DNA of 64,000 bases, taken from Bacillus_CJ salitolerans (lineage in GTDB: Bacteria > Bacillota > Bacilli > Bacillales > SA4). The position numbers and the translations under genes were made by a program. This document shows, in pieces, positions 42,119-52,045 of the stretch. The stretch's first letter is position 1. Each line of letters opens with the position of its first letter. The stretch covers positions 1 to 64,000 of the forward strand of contig NZ_JBHUEM010000055.1 of assembly GCF_042680805.1 (NCBI RefSeq), read 5' to 3'. Under the pieces are notes generated by a model, which was not told where the DNA came from, made no database searches, and saw nothing but the letters and a program-made list of their open reading frames with translations.

Positions 42119-43564
42119 ATGACTCAACAAACAGTTAACCGTGAATTCGAACAGTATTGCCAAGAGATTGTAGAAGAATATGAGATTCCAGGCTTTTCAA
42201 TTGGATTAGCGAAGGATGGACAGTTATTCTATGAAAATGGTTTTGGATACCGCGACGTTGAAAACAAACTCCCATTGTCTGCTGATACGGTTTTTGGAAT
42301 TGGTTCAGTAACAAAATCCTTTACATGTGTGGCCATTATGCAGTTACAAGAGGCTGGAAAGCTGAATGTACACGATCCAGTCGTTAAATATTTACCGGAA
42401 TTTAAGACGCCAAATGAAGAATATACGAAGCAAATGACCATTCACCACTTTATGACTCATTCAGCGGGACTACCACCATTACCAACACTATTTAAGGCGT
42501 TAAGCAAGAGTGTAGCCAATGATCCAACGTTTGATGATGGTGAGAAACCAGGCGGTGATATTGGGTTGGTACAGGAAGAAGCGACGAAGGAACAACCAAG
42601 TGTGGACACATATGAAGAGCTAATGGCAGACATAGCGGAGCAGGATTTCACCTTACTTGGCGAACCTGGAACTGAATTTAGTTACTCGAATGATAGCTAC
42701 GCCATGTTAGGAACGATTATTGAACGGGTAAGTGGTGTGACGTACGAACAGTATATAAAGGATTACATCTTGGATCCAGCTGGAATGAAGAACAGCGTGT
42801 TTCATCTCGAAGAGTTAGACGGTCATGACGATATCTCTTGTCTTTATAACTCTCGCAAAAAGGATGATAAAACGATTGTTTTCGAATCGAATAATCCATG
42901 GGATGCACCATCCATGCGTGCAGCCGGATTTTTAAAATCTACGGTGAACGATATGCTGAAATATGCTGAAATTTTCCGTAATAAAGGGAGAGTAGGAGAG
43001 GCACAGCTTTTATCACCTGAAAGTGTGGAAGCGATTACAACACCACATATTGAGTGTGATAAGGATCGTTACTATGGATACGGTGTGATGGTGACTCCTG
43101 ACTTTTATGGGTACAAACTCGTGGATCATGGTGGTTCGATTAAAGGGGTTGCAGCTCAAATGCATATCCTACCAGAAGTAGGACTGACAGGGGTTGCATT
43201 TGCGAATTTGGCAGGTGTACCAGCTACGAAACTATTATATAGTGCCTTTGCGGACTATTTAGGACAGCCAATTAAAGACTCTCATAAGTCTTATGAGGAA
43301 GTAGAGCTTTCAGAAGAGGAGTTAACCCAATATGTAGGTGAATATGCTTCTGGAGAAGGAACGAAATATTCAGTGGTGGTTGAAGAAGGTAAACTCTCGG
43401 TTAAGGCAGAGGGTATTACGTTATCTGATATTAAACCAATTGGAAACGATACATTTATGGTCGCCTTCAGAGAATCAGAGCTTGGCCTCAGGTTTGTGAA
43501 AGATGCTGACAACAAGGTAATACGCTTAGCGTTTGGATTTAGACAAACACCAAAAGTTCAATAG
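42119..43564 (+). CDS. Beta-lactamase-fold serine hydrolase (D-peptidase/esterase type)
   Basis: 481 residues. Class C-like motifs: SVTK (Ser63, Lys66), YSN (Tyr189-Asn191) and HGG (His338-Gly340), then a C-terminal lipocalin-like domain (about 385-481). Relatives include D-aminopeptidase and D-Ala-D-Ala carboxypeptidase type enzymes. No signal peptide, so it is cytoplasmic. In context it probably cuts imported peptides at D-residues, perhaps replacing the lost DppA. The exact bond is unknown. Confidence 0.88.
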   Translation: MTQQTVNREFEQYCQEIVEEYEIPGFSIGLAKDGQLFYENGFGYRDVENKLPLSADTVFGIGSVTKSFTCVAIMQLQEAGKLNVHDPVVKYLPEFKTPNEEYTKQMTIHHFMTHSAGLPPLPTLFKALSKSVANDPTFDDGEKPGGDIGLVQEEATKEQPSVDTYEELMADIAEQDFTLLGEPGTEFSYSNDSYAMLGTIIERVSGVTYEQYIKDYILDPAGMKNSVFHLEELDGHDDISCLYNSRKKDDKTIVFESNNPWDAPSMRAAGFLKSTVNDMLKYAEIFRNKGRVGEAQLLSPESVEAITTPHIECDKDRYYGYGVMVTPDFYGYKLVDHGGSIKGVAAQMHILPEVGLTGVAFANLAGVPATKLLYSAFADYLGQPIKDSHKSYEEVELSEEELTQYVGEYASGEGTKYSVVVEEGKLSVKAEGITLSDIKPIGNDTFMVAFRESELGLRFVKDADNKVIRLAFGFRQTPKVQ

Positions 43565-43578
43565 GGAGGACTTTAATC

Positions 43579-45258
43579 ATGCTTAAGAAGCGTCCAGTCA
43601 AATCCTTTTTGTTTGTAACGATTCTCGTTCTTTCCATGCTCTTACTGTTTGGATGTAGTTCTGATTCGAACTCCACCACAACGGACGATGCGAATCCTGA
43701 CAGTTCATCCACTACAGATGCTAATACAGATACGAATGAGACGGCTTCAGGACCTCAGTCAGGTGGTACAATCACCATTGCTTCCATGCAAGAGCCTGAT
43801 ACGCTAGATGTTCATAAAACAGCGATGAGTATCGCCAGTAATGTTGCGAGTCATTTAGGCGGGACATTGCTTGCCGTAAATCCAGAAACGAATGAATTAG
43901 AACCTTATCTAGCCGAAGAGTACAACGTATCAGCAGATGGAAAAACACTTACCTTTAAAATCCGTCAAGGAGTAACCTTCACAGATGGAACGCCATTAAC
44001 CGCACAGGTGTTTAAAGATACATTTGACCGTATTTTAAATCCAGCTACTGGAGCAACGGTTGCAGCTAGTCTCATTGGTGGAGTAGAGTCCACTTCCGTT
44101 CCTGATGAGTACACGTTTGTCATCGAGCTCATAGCTCCATCTGCACCATTTTTACGTAACCTAGCAAGTCAAGGCTATTTACAGCCGTTATCCATGTCAG
44201 CTATTGAACAGCATGGGGATGATTATGGTCGAAACCCAGTTGGAGCAGGCCCATTTATTTTCAAAGAGTGGGTCACAGGACAATCCGTCACATTAGTAAG
44301 AAATGAAGACTTTAAATGGGCACAAAGATATGCTGAGAACCAAGGAAAAGCGTATCCAGAACAAATTGTGTATAAATTTATTGCAGATGCCCAAACGATG
44401 CTCGCTGCCCTAGATAGTGGTTCCATTGATGTAGCAATAGGAGTAGCCCCAAAGGATGTTCAAAAATATCGCGATAATCCTGATTTCTATGTGTTAGAAG
44501 CAGATCGTCAAGGCTTAGGATTATTTTTAGAAATGAATGTAGAGGATGAAATTCTAACAGATCTTTCTATCAGAAAAGCGATCAATATGGCGATTAATAA
44601 AGATGCCATCATCAAAGCCGTTCTAAATGGTGAAGGATCACCTGCCTATGGTCCAATTCCAGCTACAATTTTTGGTTATGACCCAAATGTTGAAAAGTAT
44701 GGTCATAAACATAATCAAGAAGAAGCCGCTTCCCTATTAGAAGGTGCTGGATTTACAAAAAACAGTAACGGAATCATGGAAAGGGATGGGAAGGAGCTTT
44801 CCTTTGAACTTTCGACTATGGCTCAATATAACCAAGCGGCACAAATGGTTCAAGCGATGCTGAAGGATGTTGGGATTCATGTCAATATTCAATCGCTGGA
44901 AGCAGGAACGTTAATTGAAAAGGTATCCCAGGGAGAATATGATTTATCCTTCCTTGCGTACTCATACCCAGACCCTGACATCCTATACATGTTATTCCAC
45001 TCAAGTCAAATTGGTGGATTAAACCACGCTCGAGTGAAAAACGCCGAGCTTGATGAGTTGTTAGAAAAAGGTAGAATCACGATTGATCCAGAAGAAAGAA
45101 AGCAAGTATATGCCCGTGTACAAGAGATTATTGTTGAAAACGCCTATTGGGCTCCCATCTATGCAGAAAAAGTTTTTTATGTTGTAAACAGTAGAGTGCA
45201 GGACGTGAAACTATCCAATGTCTCGCTAGAATACCAGGATGCTTGGGTGAAGCAGTAA
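43579..45258 (+). CDS. Peptide ABC transporter substrate-binding lipoprotein
   Basis: 559 residues. Lipobox LLFGC (Cys26) followed by a Ser/Thr/Asp-rich linker. SBP family 5 body: GGTITIASMQEPDTLDVH, AEEYNVSADGKTLTFKIRQG and FTDGTPL. It captures peptides outside the cell and passes them to the permeases that follow directly. The permease start overlaps its stop (TAATG). Confidence 0.93.
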   Translation: MLKKRPVKSFLFVTILVLSMLLLFGCSSDSNSTTTDDANPDSSSTTDANTDTNETASGPQSGGTITIASMQEPDTLDVHKTAMSIASNVASHLGGTLLAVNPETNELEPYLAEEYNVSADGKTLTFKIRQGVTFTDGTPLTAQVFKDTFDRILNPATGATVAASLIGGVESTSVPDEYTFVIELIAPSAPFLRNLASQGYLQPLSMSAIEQHGDDYGRNPVGAGPFIFKEWVTGQSVTLVRNEDFKWAQRYAENQGKAYPEQIVYKFIADAQTMLAALDSGSIDVAIGVAPKDVQKYRDNPDFYVLEADRQGLGLFLEMNVEDEILTDLSIRKAINMAINKDAIIKAVLNGEGSPAYGPIPATIFGYDPNVEKYGHKHNQEEAASLLEGAGFTKNSNGIMERDGKELSFELSTMAQYNQAAQMVQAMLKDVGIHVNIQSLEAGTLIEKVSQGEYDLSFLAYSYPDPDILYMLFHSSQIGGLNHARVKNAELDELLEKGRITIDPEERKQVYARVQEIIVENAYWAPIYAEKVFYVVNSRVQDVKLSNVSLEYQDAWVKQ

Positions 45259-46190
45259 TGAAACAGTTCATTATTAATCGGATATTATCTGGTATTCTCG
45301 TTATCTTTGGAATTTCCATCTTTTCGTTCTTTTTGGTTCACTTAATTCCAGGTGATCCTGTTAAAATCATGCTTGGAATGAATGCATCACCAGAACAAGT
45401 GGAAAAACTAACACACCATTTGGGGCTTGATAAGCCCCTTTTGGTGCAATATGGGCAATATATGATGAATGTGTTTCAAGGTGATTTCGGGACATCGTTA
45501 AAAACAGGTAGGCCCGTATTAATCGAAATTCTCGATCGTTTTCCAGAAACAGTGAAGCTAGCAGTGTTTGGGCTGTTTGTTGCGGTAGTCATTGGAATCT
45601 CACTTGGAGTTCTAGCTGCTAGATTTAAAGATTCCTGGATTGACAAACTTTGTACCGCCCTTGCCACATTAGGGGTATCCATTCCAAGCTTTTGGTTAGC
45701 CATTCTATTAATCATGGTATTCTCCGTACAGCTCAAGATGTTTCCGATTGCGAATGGGACAGGGTTTCGAGATCTCATTCTTCCGGCAGTAACTCTTGGT
45801 GTCGTCGCCTCTACGATGATTATGAGATTAACGAGAAATGGGATGGTTGAGGTCCTCTCGAACGATTACATTCGGACGGCGAGGGCAAAGGGACTTGAGG
45901 ATGGTCTCATATTATTTCGGCATGCGCTTCGAAATGTATTAATCCCGGTCGTAACGGTCATCGGTTTACAATTAGCCGCTCTACTAGGTGGAACGGTCAT
46001 CATTGAACAGGTGTTTAATTGGCCTGGCCTTGGTACGTTAGCACTTGGGGCCATCACGTCGAGAGATTTCCCCATTATTCAAGGGACGGTTTTATTTATG
46101 GGAGTTGTGTATGTAACGATCAATATTTTAGTAGATCTCTTATATAGCTTCATTGATCCACGGGTGGAAATGGGTACAAAGGAGGCATAA
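45258..46190 (+). CDS. Peptide ABC transporter permease, DppB type
   Basis: 310 residues from ATG 45258 (earlier in-frame ATG lies inside the binding-protein gene). Six spans and the BPD permease loop LSNDYIRTARAKGLEDGLIL (EAA motif). N-terminal LVHLIPGDPVKIMLG is typical of DppB/OppB. Confidence 0.93.
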   Translation: MKQFIINRILSGILVIFGISIFSFFLVHLIPGDPVKIMLGMNASPEQVEKLTHHLGLDKPLLVQYGQYMMNVFQGDFGTSLKTGRPVLIEILDRFPETVKLAVFGLFVAVVIGISLGVLAARFKDSWIDKLCTALATLGVSIPSFWLAILLIMVFSVQLKMFPIANGTGFRDLILPAVTLGVVASTMIMRLTRNGMVEVLSNDYIRTARAKGLEDGLILFRHALRNVLIPVVTVIGLQLAALLGGTVIIEQVFNWPGLGTLALGAITSRDFPIIQGTVLFMGVVYVTINILVDLLYSFIDPRVEMGTKEA

Positions 46191-46193
46191 ACC

Positions 46194-47090
46194 ATGGCAA
46201 AACTTGAAATGTATAAACCCATTCAAGCACGCGTTACACATAAGTCTCCATTGAAGATCAAGTCAGAAACCTTAAGAAAAGTAGCTCAGGATAAACGAGC
46301 CGTCGTTTGCCTCCTGTTTCTTTTCATTGTGGCATTAATCGGCGTATTCGCGCCGTTACTTGCACCGTATAATCCTGAAGAGCTATTTTATGAGTCCATT
46401 TTAGAAGCACCTAGCAAGGAACACTTATTAGGAACAGATGCGATTGGAAGGGACCTCCTTTCAAGGCTCATCTACGGAATACGTGTCACCATATCGGTTT
46501 CTTTGCTGGCGGTGGCGATTACGTTTTTTCTTGGAACATTCATTGGGTTAGTATGTGCCTATGTAGGCGGATGGGTCGACAATGTGTTAATGCGAATTAT
46601 GGACATTTTGTTAGCGCTACCGAGCATTATACTGGCACTTGCGATTGTGGCGATTTTAGGACCTAGCTTAACGAATGCGATGATTGCGGTTGGAGTTGCT
46701 TCCATACCAGGCTTTTCAAGATTAATAAGAGGAGCCGCTTTGACCATTAAGTCATCTGGATTTGTTGAAGCAAGTCAATCGATTGGCAGCTCACACCGCT
46801 GGATTATCCTTAGACAGTTTTTACCGAATATAACAGGTGTATTGCTCGTCTTTACCACACTTTTTATTGGGGTTGCGATTTTAGATACAGCTGCTCTAAG
46901 CTTTATTGGTCTTGGTGCACAGCCACCTACTCCAGAGTGGGGAACGATGCTGAGTGAAGGGAAAAATTATATGAGCGATGCGTGGTGGCTGGCGACGTTC
47001 CCAGGATTAGCGATCACTATGGTCGTATTTGCCGTCAACCTGTTAGGTGATGCCCTGCGCGATATTTTTGATCCGAAATCATCACAGTAA
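46194..47090 (+). CDS. Peptide ABC transporter permease, DppC type
   Basis: 298 residues. Cytoplasmic basic N-terminus, six spans, the DppC signature LLGTDAIGRDLLSRLIYGIR and the EAA-like loop VEASQSIGSSHRWIILRQFL. Forms the channel with the preceding DppB-type permease. Confidence 0.93.
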   Translation: MAKLEMYKPIQARVTHKSPLKIKSETLRKVAQDKRAVVCLLFLFIVALIGVFAPLLAPYNPEELFYESILEAPSKEHLLGTDAIGRDLLSRLIYGIRVTISVSLLAVAITFFLGTFIGLVCAYVGGWVDNVLMRIMDILLALPSIILALAIVAILGPSLTNAMIAVGVASIPGFSRLIRGAALTIKSSGFVEASQSIGSSHRWIILRQFLPNITGVLLVFTTLFIGVAILDTAALSFIGLGAQPPTPEWGTMLSEGKNYMSDAWWLATFPGLAITMVVFAVNLLGDALRDIFDPKSSQ

Positions 47091-47114
47091 ACTAAAGGGA
47101 GGTGGGGGAAGCAT

Positions 47115-48098
47115 ATGTCAAACTTGTTAGAAGTGACGGGATTAACCACTCAATTTGAAGGGAAAAAGGGTCCATTAACAGTCGTCGATCAGGTGGATTT
47201 TACCGTGAAAAAAGGTGAGATCCTCGGATTAGTAGGGGAGTCGGGCTGTGGAAAAAGTGTCACATCCCTTTCGATTCTTCAGTTACTTGATAAAAACGGG
47301 AAAATTTCAAGCGGAAACGTCTTTTATAAAAACATCGATCTCGTTCAAAAGTCCGAAAAAGAAATGAAGAAAATTAGAGGAAAAGAGATTTCAATGATTT
47401 TCCAGGATCCGATGACCTCTTTAAATCCGGTCTTAACGATTGGGAAGCAAATTGGTGAAGTAATCGAAAAGCATGAAAAGATAAAAGGCAAAGAAGTGAA
47501 GAAAAAGGTGATCGAGCTTCTTAAGCTAGTGGGGATTCCACGGGCAGAGGATATTTACGATGAGTATCCCCATCGCCTATCGGGTGGAATGAAGCAGCGT
47601 GTCATGATCGCAATGGCGATTGCTTGTCATCCGGCAATGCTGATTGCCGATGAGCCCACAACCGCGTTAGATGTCACGATTCAGGCACAAATATTAGATT
47701 TGCTACGGTCGCTGAAGGATGACCTCGATATGTCGATATTGTTGATCACCCATGATCTCGGTGTGGTTGCGGAAATGTGTGATCGGGTTGTTGTCATGTA
47801 TGCGGGCCAGGTTGTTGAAGCAACGGATACGAGAACGCTCCTTCGGAACCCAAGACATCCTTATACCGTTGGCTTAATCCAATCCACTCCCCACCAATCA
47901 AAAGGGGAAAAGCGTCTAAAATCGATTGTCGGGCAAGTGCCAGCTCCTGACCAATATTCTAAGGGCTGCCGGTTTGCCAATCGTTGTCCAAAAGCAATGT
48001 CGATTTGTGAGACGGCCGTCCCTCCATTATTGGAAGTAGACGGTCAAACATCCTGTCGTTGTTGGTTATATGAAGAGAAAGAGGTTGGTGTTTTATGA
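47115..48098 (+). CDS. Peptide ABC transporter ATPase, DppD type
   Basis: 327 residues. Walker A GESGCGKS, signature LSGGMKQR, Walker B MLIADEPT, and the C-terminal oligopeptide/dipeptide extension with cysteines (GCRFANRCPKAMSICE) that bind an iron-sulfur cluster in some homologs. Good ribosome site GGGAGGTGGGGG. Confidence 0.94.
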   Translation: MSNLLEVTGLTTQFEGKKGPLTVVDQVDFTVKKGEILGLVGESGCGKSVTSLSILQLLDKNGKISSGNVFYKNIDLVQKSEKEMKKIRGKEISMIFQDPMTSLNPVLTIGKQIGEVIEKHEKIKGKEVKKKVIELLKLVGIPRAEDIYDEYPHRLSGGMKQRVMIAMAIACHPAMLIADEPTTALDVTIQAQILDLLRSLKDDLDMSILLITHDLGVVAEMCDRVVVMYAGQVVEATDTRTLLRNPRHPYTVGLIQSTPHQSKGEKRLKSIVGQVPAPDQYSKGCRFANRCPKAMSICETAVPPLLEVDGQTSCRCWLYEEKEVGVL

Positions 48099-49051
48099 CG
48101 ACAGCTTTACTCGAAGTAAAGAACTTAGAGAAAAAATTCGCAGCTAAATCGGTGTGGTTCCAGAAAAAGCAATATGTTCATGCCGTGAATGGTGTAAGTC
48201 TTGCGTTAGATGAAAAAGAAACTATCGGGATTGTAGGGGAATCAGGCTGTGGGAAATCAACGACGGGCCGGTGTATACTCCGATTGATTGAGCCAACGAG
48301 TGGTGAGGTACTTTTTCAAGGGAAGGATATCACGACGTTAAGCAAGCGGGAGATGAATGAGATTCGGAAGGATATTCAGATGGTCTTTCAGGATCCAATG
48401 GCATCCATGAATCCAAAGCTAAAGGTCAGAGAAATTCTATCGGAGCCGCTAATTGCCCATAAGATTCCAAGACTTGAGCACGAACAGCTATTGAGTGAAA
48501 CGATGAGGCTGGTAGGGCTATCAGAGGAGCATTTGTCACGCTTCCCTCATGAACTTTCAGGAGGACAAAGGCAACGAATTGGAATTGCGCGAGCGATTAT
48601 TTTGAGGCCGAAAATAGTGGTATTAGATGAGCCCGTGTCCGCACTGGATGTATCGGTGCAGTCACAAATATTGAATCTCTTGCAGGACCTACAAGATGAG
48701 CTCGGTCTTTCTTATCTATTTATTTCGCATGACTTAGGGGTCGTTGAGCATATTGCCCATACAGTGGGTGTGATGTATTTAGGAGAAATGGTCGAAATAG
48801 CGAGCAAAGAGCAGCTATTTGAACAGCCCCTTCATCCTTATACAAAAGCCTTACTTTCAGCCATTCCCAAAACCGATCCAGACGAGGTAAAGGAACGAAT
48901 CATCTTAAAAGGAGAACTTCCCTCACCATCCAATCCTCCAACAGGATGCAAATTCCACCCTCGATGTATCTTCGCCATGGACATCTGTAAAACAGCTAAA
49001 CCAGACTTGCGACAAGTCGAAGGAAGACAAGTGGCTTGTCATTTAGTTTGA
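48095..49051 (+). CDS. Peptide ABC transporter ATPase, DppF type
   Basis: 318 residues, starting within the DppD stop (ATGA). Walker A GESGCGKST, signature LSGGQRQR, Walker B VVLDEPVSALD, and C-terminal GCKFHPRCIFAMDIC. Completes the transporter; the strong terminator after it marks the main operon end. Confidence 0.94.
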   Translation: MTTALLEVKNLEKKFAAKSVWFQKKQYVHAVNGVSLALDEKETIGIVGESGCGKSTTGRCILRLIEPTSGEVLFQGKDITTLSKREMNEIRKDIQMVFQDPMASMNPKLKVREILSEPLIAHKIPRLEHEQLLSETMRLVGLSEEHLSRFPHELSGGQRQRIGIARAIILRPKIVVLDEPVSALDVSVQSQILNLLQDLQDELGLSYLFISHDLGVVEHIAHTVGVMYLGEMVEIASKEQLFEQPLHPYTKALLSAIPKTDPDEVKERIILKGELPSPSNPPTGCKFHPRCIFAMDICKTAKPDLRQVEGRQVACHLV

Positions 49052-49060
49052 TGGTGAAGC

Positions 49061-49118
49061 ATGGGGACGGTTCTATTGCTTTCTTGTTAGGAAGCAGAAG
49101 AACCGTCCCCGTGTTTTC
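49061..49118 (+). terminator. GGGACGGTTCT-family terminator
   Basis: GGGGACGGTTCT ... AGAACCGTCCCC (49063-49110) followed by GTGTTTTCG. One of at least four hairpins of this dispersed family in the window (also 53922, 59350 and degenerate 61196/63231). Confidence 0.8.
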
Positions 49119-49146
49119 GAAAAGTTTAAGAGGGAGTTGAACTTTA

Positions 49147-50313
49147 TTGAACATTCATTTGTTTGATTTTAACTTAAATCAAGAGCAAGAAGATAGAGCG
49201 AAACGATTACATGAGGAGAGCATCATTATCGATATGCTTTTTCAAGGACCGATGTCTCCATCTAATTTCAACGATGAAGTAACAGAGGAATTGAAAAAAA
49301 GATGTGAGAAGTATAAAAATGATCCAACTGAATATGTGTTTCGTATCATGCTTGAATCGTATAACATGGCATGTATGGGTGAATTACCTGCCTTTAAAGA
49401 AACATGGCTCCAATCTGGAATCACGGCCGGGAACAGACAAATATCTGGTGGTAAAGATAGTCGTTCCTTTGAAGATTCGATTAAGTATGTAACAGCCGTA
49501 CAACAGCAGTTTGACTCATTAGACTGGCTCGTAAAAGCAACAAAAGGCGAACATATTCGTCAAGCGAAAAGAGAAGGTAAAGTAGCGGGAATGGTCACCA
49601 CACAAGATACAGAGTGGCTCGGCACAAACCTAGATAATCTTGAAATGATGTATAAATTTGGACTTCGAGTGGTGCAACTTACTTACAACATGCACAATCA
49701 TGTCGGAGCTGGCTGCACAGAACGAAATGATGCAGGTATCTCTAACTTCGGCGTGAAGTTTATTAAGAAAATGAATGAATTAGGAATTGTGGTGGATACA
49801 GGTCATACAGGAAGGCGGTCTACTTTGGATGCTTGTGAAATTTCAGATGCTCCTGTCATCGCTTCCCATACAGCATGTAAAGAAGTAAGCGGCCATGCAA
49901 GAGGGAAGGATGATTACACCCTTGAAGCGATTGCCAAAACCGGTGGAGTGATAGGCGTGGTGACAGTACCTCAATTTCTAAATCAGGAAAAAGAGAGACC
50001 AGATATGAATGACTTCTTAGATCACGTCGATCATTTAGTTAAGCTCGTTGGGGTAGAGCATGTCGGGATTGGAACAGATTGGCCCATGAATATGCCACTA
50101 CTTGTCCAAGAAATGATTGCCACACAAATCGCCCCAACCATTGGCTTTCGAAAAGAAGACAAATTACCAACAACCGACTCACTTCTAGGATTCGAGCAAT
50201 ACATAGAAGCCATCAACATTACGAGAGGTTTAGTGAGTAGAGGGTACAAGGACGAGCATATCAAATTGATTCTCGGGGAGAATTGGATGAGGGTTATTGA
50301 AAAGGTATGGTAA
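49147..50313 (+). CDS. M19 dipeptidase-like protein lacking the first metal motif
   Basis: 388 residues from TTG 49147 (GAGGGAG upstream). The fold is M19: TGHTGRRSTLDACE, IASHTACKEVSGHARG, VEHVGIGTDWPMN and ILGENWMRV are clear. But the N-terminal HxD site reads IIIDMLFQGPM and the bridging Glu region reads VTTQDTEW, so two zinc ligands are not conserved. It is either a subfamily with altered metal binding or a non-dipeptidase. Positioned after the transporter terminator, with its own terminator. Confidence 0.85.
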   Translation: MNIHLFDFNLNQEQEDRAKRLHEESIIIDMLFQGPMSPSNFNDEVTEELKKRCEKYKNDPTEYVFRIMLESYNMACMGELPAFKETWLQSGITAGNRQISGGKDSRSFEDSIKYVTAVQQQFDSLDWLVKATKGEHIRQAKREGKVAGMVTTQDTEWLGTNLDNLEMMYKFGLRVVQLTYNMHNHVGAGCTERNDAGISNFGVKFIKKMNELGIVVDTGHTGRRSTLDACEISDAPVIASHTACKEVSGHARGKDDYTLEAIAKTGGVIGVVTVPQFLNQEKERPDMNDFLDHVDHLVKLVGVEHVGIGTDWPMNMPLLVQEMIATQIAPTIGFRKEDKLPTTDSLLGFEQYIEAINITRGLVSRGYKDEHIKLILGENWMRVIEKVW

Positions 50314-50375
50314 GGAGAACTAGAAAAAAAAACCAGGGAAGGTCCGAATGGGGTCAATCAGAAGTTTTGCTCACT

Positions 50376-50427
50376 AAAAAGGCACAACTAGCGGAAACAT
50401 GCGGGTTGTGCCTTCGGTTATTTTTAG
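50376..50427 (+). terminator. Terminator
   Basis: AAAGGCACAAC ... GTTGTGCCTT with T-rich tail; same family as 31013. Confidence 0.75.
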
Positions 50428-50443
50428 GGCGCGATCTCTCATC

Positions 50444-50712
50444 TACTCTTATCTTATCTACATTATTCGGTTATTTTTTTGATCGTGATTCATCCGTTAG
50501 TCGGAGGTGTTAGCGCTTTTGGTATCATTGCTGGAGTATTATTTCGAGGACTATATTTACTGAATTGCATAAATATTAGACTTGTAAAAATCTTCCCAAA
50601 GACTGATAAAGTGCAAGATACATATGAAAAGTGTTTAAGTGAGAAGGAAGAGGGTTCTTCATTCCCCTCTTCTTTCTTGTTGGTAACACTTGTTCTGCTA
50701 GGCATGAAATAA
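50444..50712 (+). pseudogene. Degenerate copy of the small membrane protein at 61282
   Basis: Closely matches 61290-61515 at DNA level but has lost the start region and carries a frameshift near the run of Ts at 50475. The remaining frame reads VIHPLVGGVSAFGIIAGVLF and RGLYLLNCINIRLVK and then runs past the original stop. Confidence 0.7.
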
Positions 50713-50798
50713 AAGGTAGACAGGGTACTATTCGCTATACTTTCATATTACTTAGGTTTTAGGACAAAGTCTCTGTCCCCTCGAACCTTTTAACTACC

Positions 50799-52031
50799 TT
50801 ACTCATTCCATTCCCTTAACTGCTCATCACTTGGCAACAAAAAGGTTAGCAATCCCAGTAAAGGTAAGAACGAAACACTGATCATGGTCGGCGTTAAACC
50901 CACAGCATCAATCAGTGTACCAAGTGCCACAGAACCGATAGCCCCCATTCCAAATGCAAGACCTACAATTAATCCAGACATCGTTCCAATTTTCCCTGGT
51001 AACAGCTCCTGTGCATAAACAACCGTAACGGAGAAACTTGATAATAAGATGAGTCCGATTATCGCTAATACAACGAATGATATCGTTGGACCGACATAAG
51101 GTAGAGCTAATGTTAGAGGTGCCGATCCTAGTAAGGAAAATACGATTACATTCCTTCTACCGAACCGATCCGCCAGTGGACCTCCAAAGAAGGTACCAAC
51201 CGCTCCTAATAATAAAAACACAAAAATATAGATTTGTGCCTGTGCAATGGTGACACCATACGATTCCATGGCGAAGAATGTAAAAAAGTTAGAGATGGCG
51301 CTACCGTACCAAGAACGCGCAAAGACGATAATGACTAAGATAAGTAAAGCAAGCTTAATTGCTTTTGAATGAGCTACTTTGTTCTCTGTAGAAATCTTCG
51401 TCTTTTTAACCGGAGTCTTTAAAGATAGTCTGCTTGCATACCAACTTGCTATATAAAATAGTAGAATTACGGCAACACCGGCCACAAGTGTGAACCAGAT
51501 GGCTCCAAATTGTCCAAGCGGAACGAGAACAAGGGCTGTAATCACAGGTGCCAATGCTTGACCGGAATTCCCTCCAACTTGATAAATCGATTGAGCTAAC
51601 CCTCTGCGATGTCCAGCTGCCATATGGGTGACACGTGAACCTTCTGGGTGGAAAATTGCCGATCCAATTCCGATAAAAATCACGCTAATAATGATCATCC
51701 AAAAGGAAGGAGCAAGAGCTAATCCTAAGATACCTAGTAAGCTACTAGAAAGACCAATGGGTAAAGCATACGGCATCGGGCGTTTATCTGTGTACCATCC
51801 AACCGCCGGTTGCATCACCGATGACACCATGTTTAACGCGAATGCAATCAAGCCAAGCTGCGTGAACGATAGTCCCATTGATTTTTCTAAGATCGGAAAC
51901 ATCGCTGGAACCACTGACTGCAGCGTATCGTTTAACAAATGGCACAAGCCTAAAATAAACAGTATCGAATACGCTGTTTTCGAATTTTGATTTCCTTGTG
52001 GGGCTTGTTGGTTTGTAGACGCTAAAGCCAT
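50799..52031 (-). CDS. MFS transporter, fosmidomycin-resistance (Fsr) type
   Basis: 410 residues from ATG 52031, eight bases after GGGGGA; ATG 52037 is too close to it. Twelve spans. The start LGLCHLLNDTLQSVVPAMFP and the signature GIGSAIFHPEGSRVTHMAAG are characteristic of the Fsr branch; GGPLADRFGRRN is the repeated MFS loop. It probably exports small toxic compounds. It stands alone on the minus strand. Confidence 0.88.
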   Translation of the reverse strand: MALASTNQQAPQGNQNSKTAYSILFILGLCHLLNDTLQSVVPAMFPILEKSMGLSFTQLGLIAFALNMVSSVMQPAVGWYTDKRPMPYALPIGLSSSLLGILGLALAPSFWMIIISVIFIGIGSAIFHPEGSRVTHMAAGHRRGLAQSIYQVGGNSGQALAPVITALVLVPLGQFGAIWFTLVAGVAVILLFYIASWYASRLSLKTPVKKTKISTENKVAHSKAIKLALLILVIIVFARSWYGSAISNFFTFFAMESYGVTIAQAQIYIFVFLLLGAVGTFFGGPLADRFGRRNVIVFSLLGSAPLTLALPYVGPTISFVVLAIIGLILLSSFSVTVVYAQELLPGKIGTMSGLIVGLAFGMGAIGSVALGTLIDAVGLTPTMISVSFLPLLGLLTFLLPSDEQLREWNE

Positions 52032-52045
52032 TTTCATCTTCCCCC

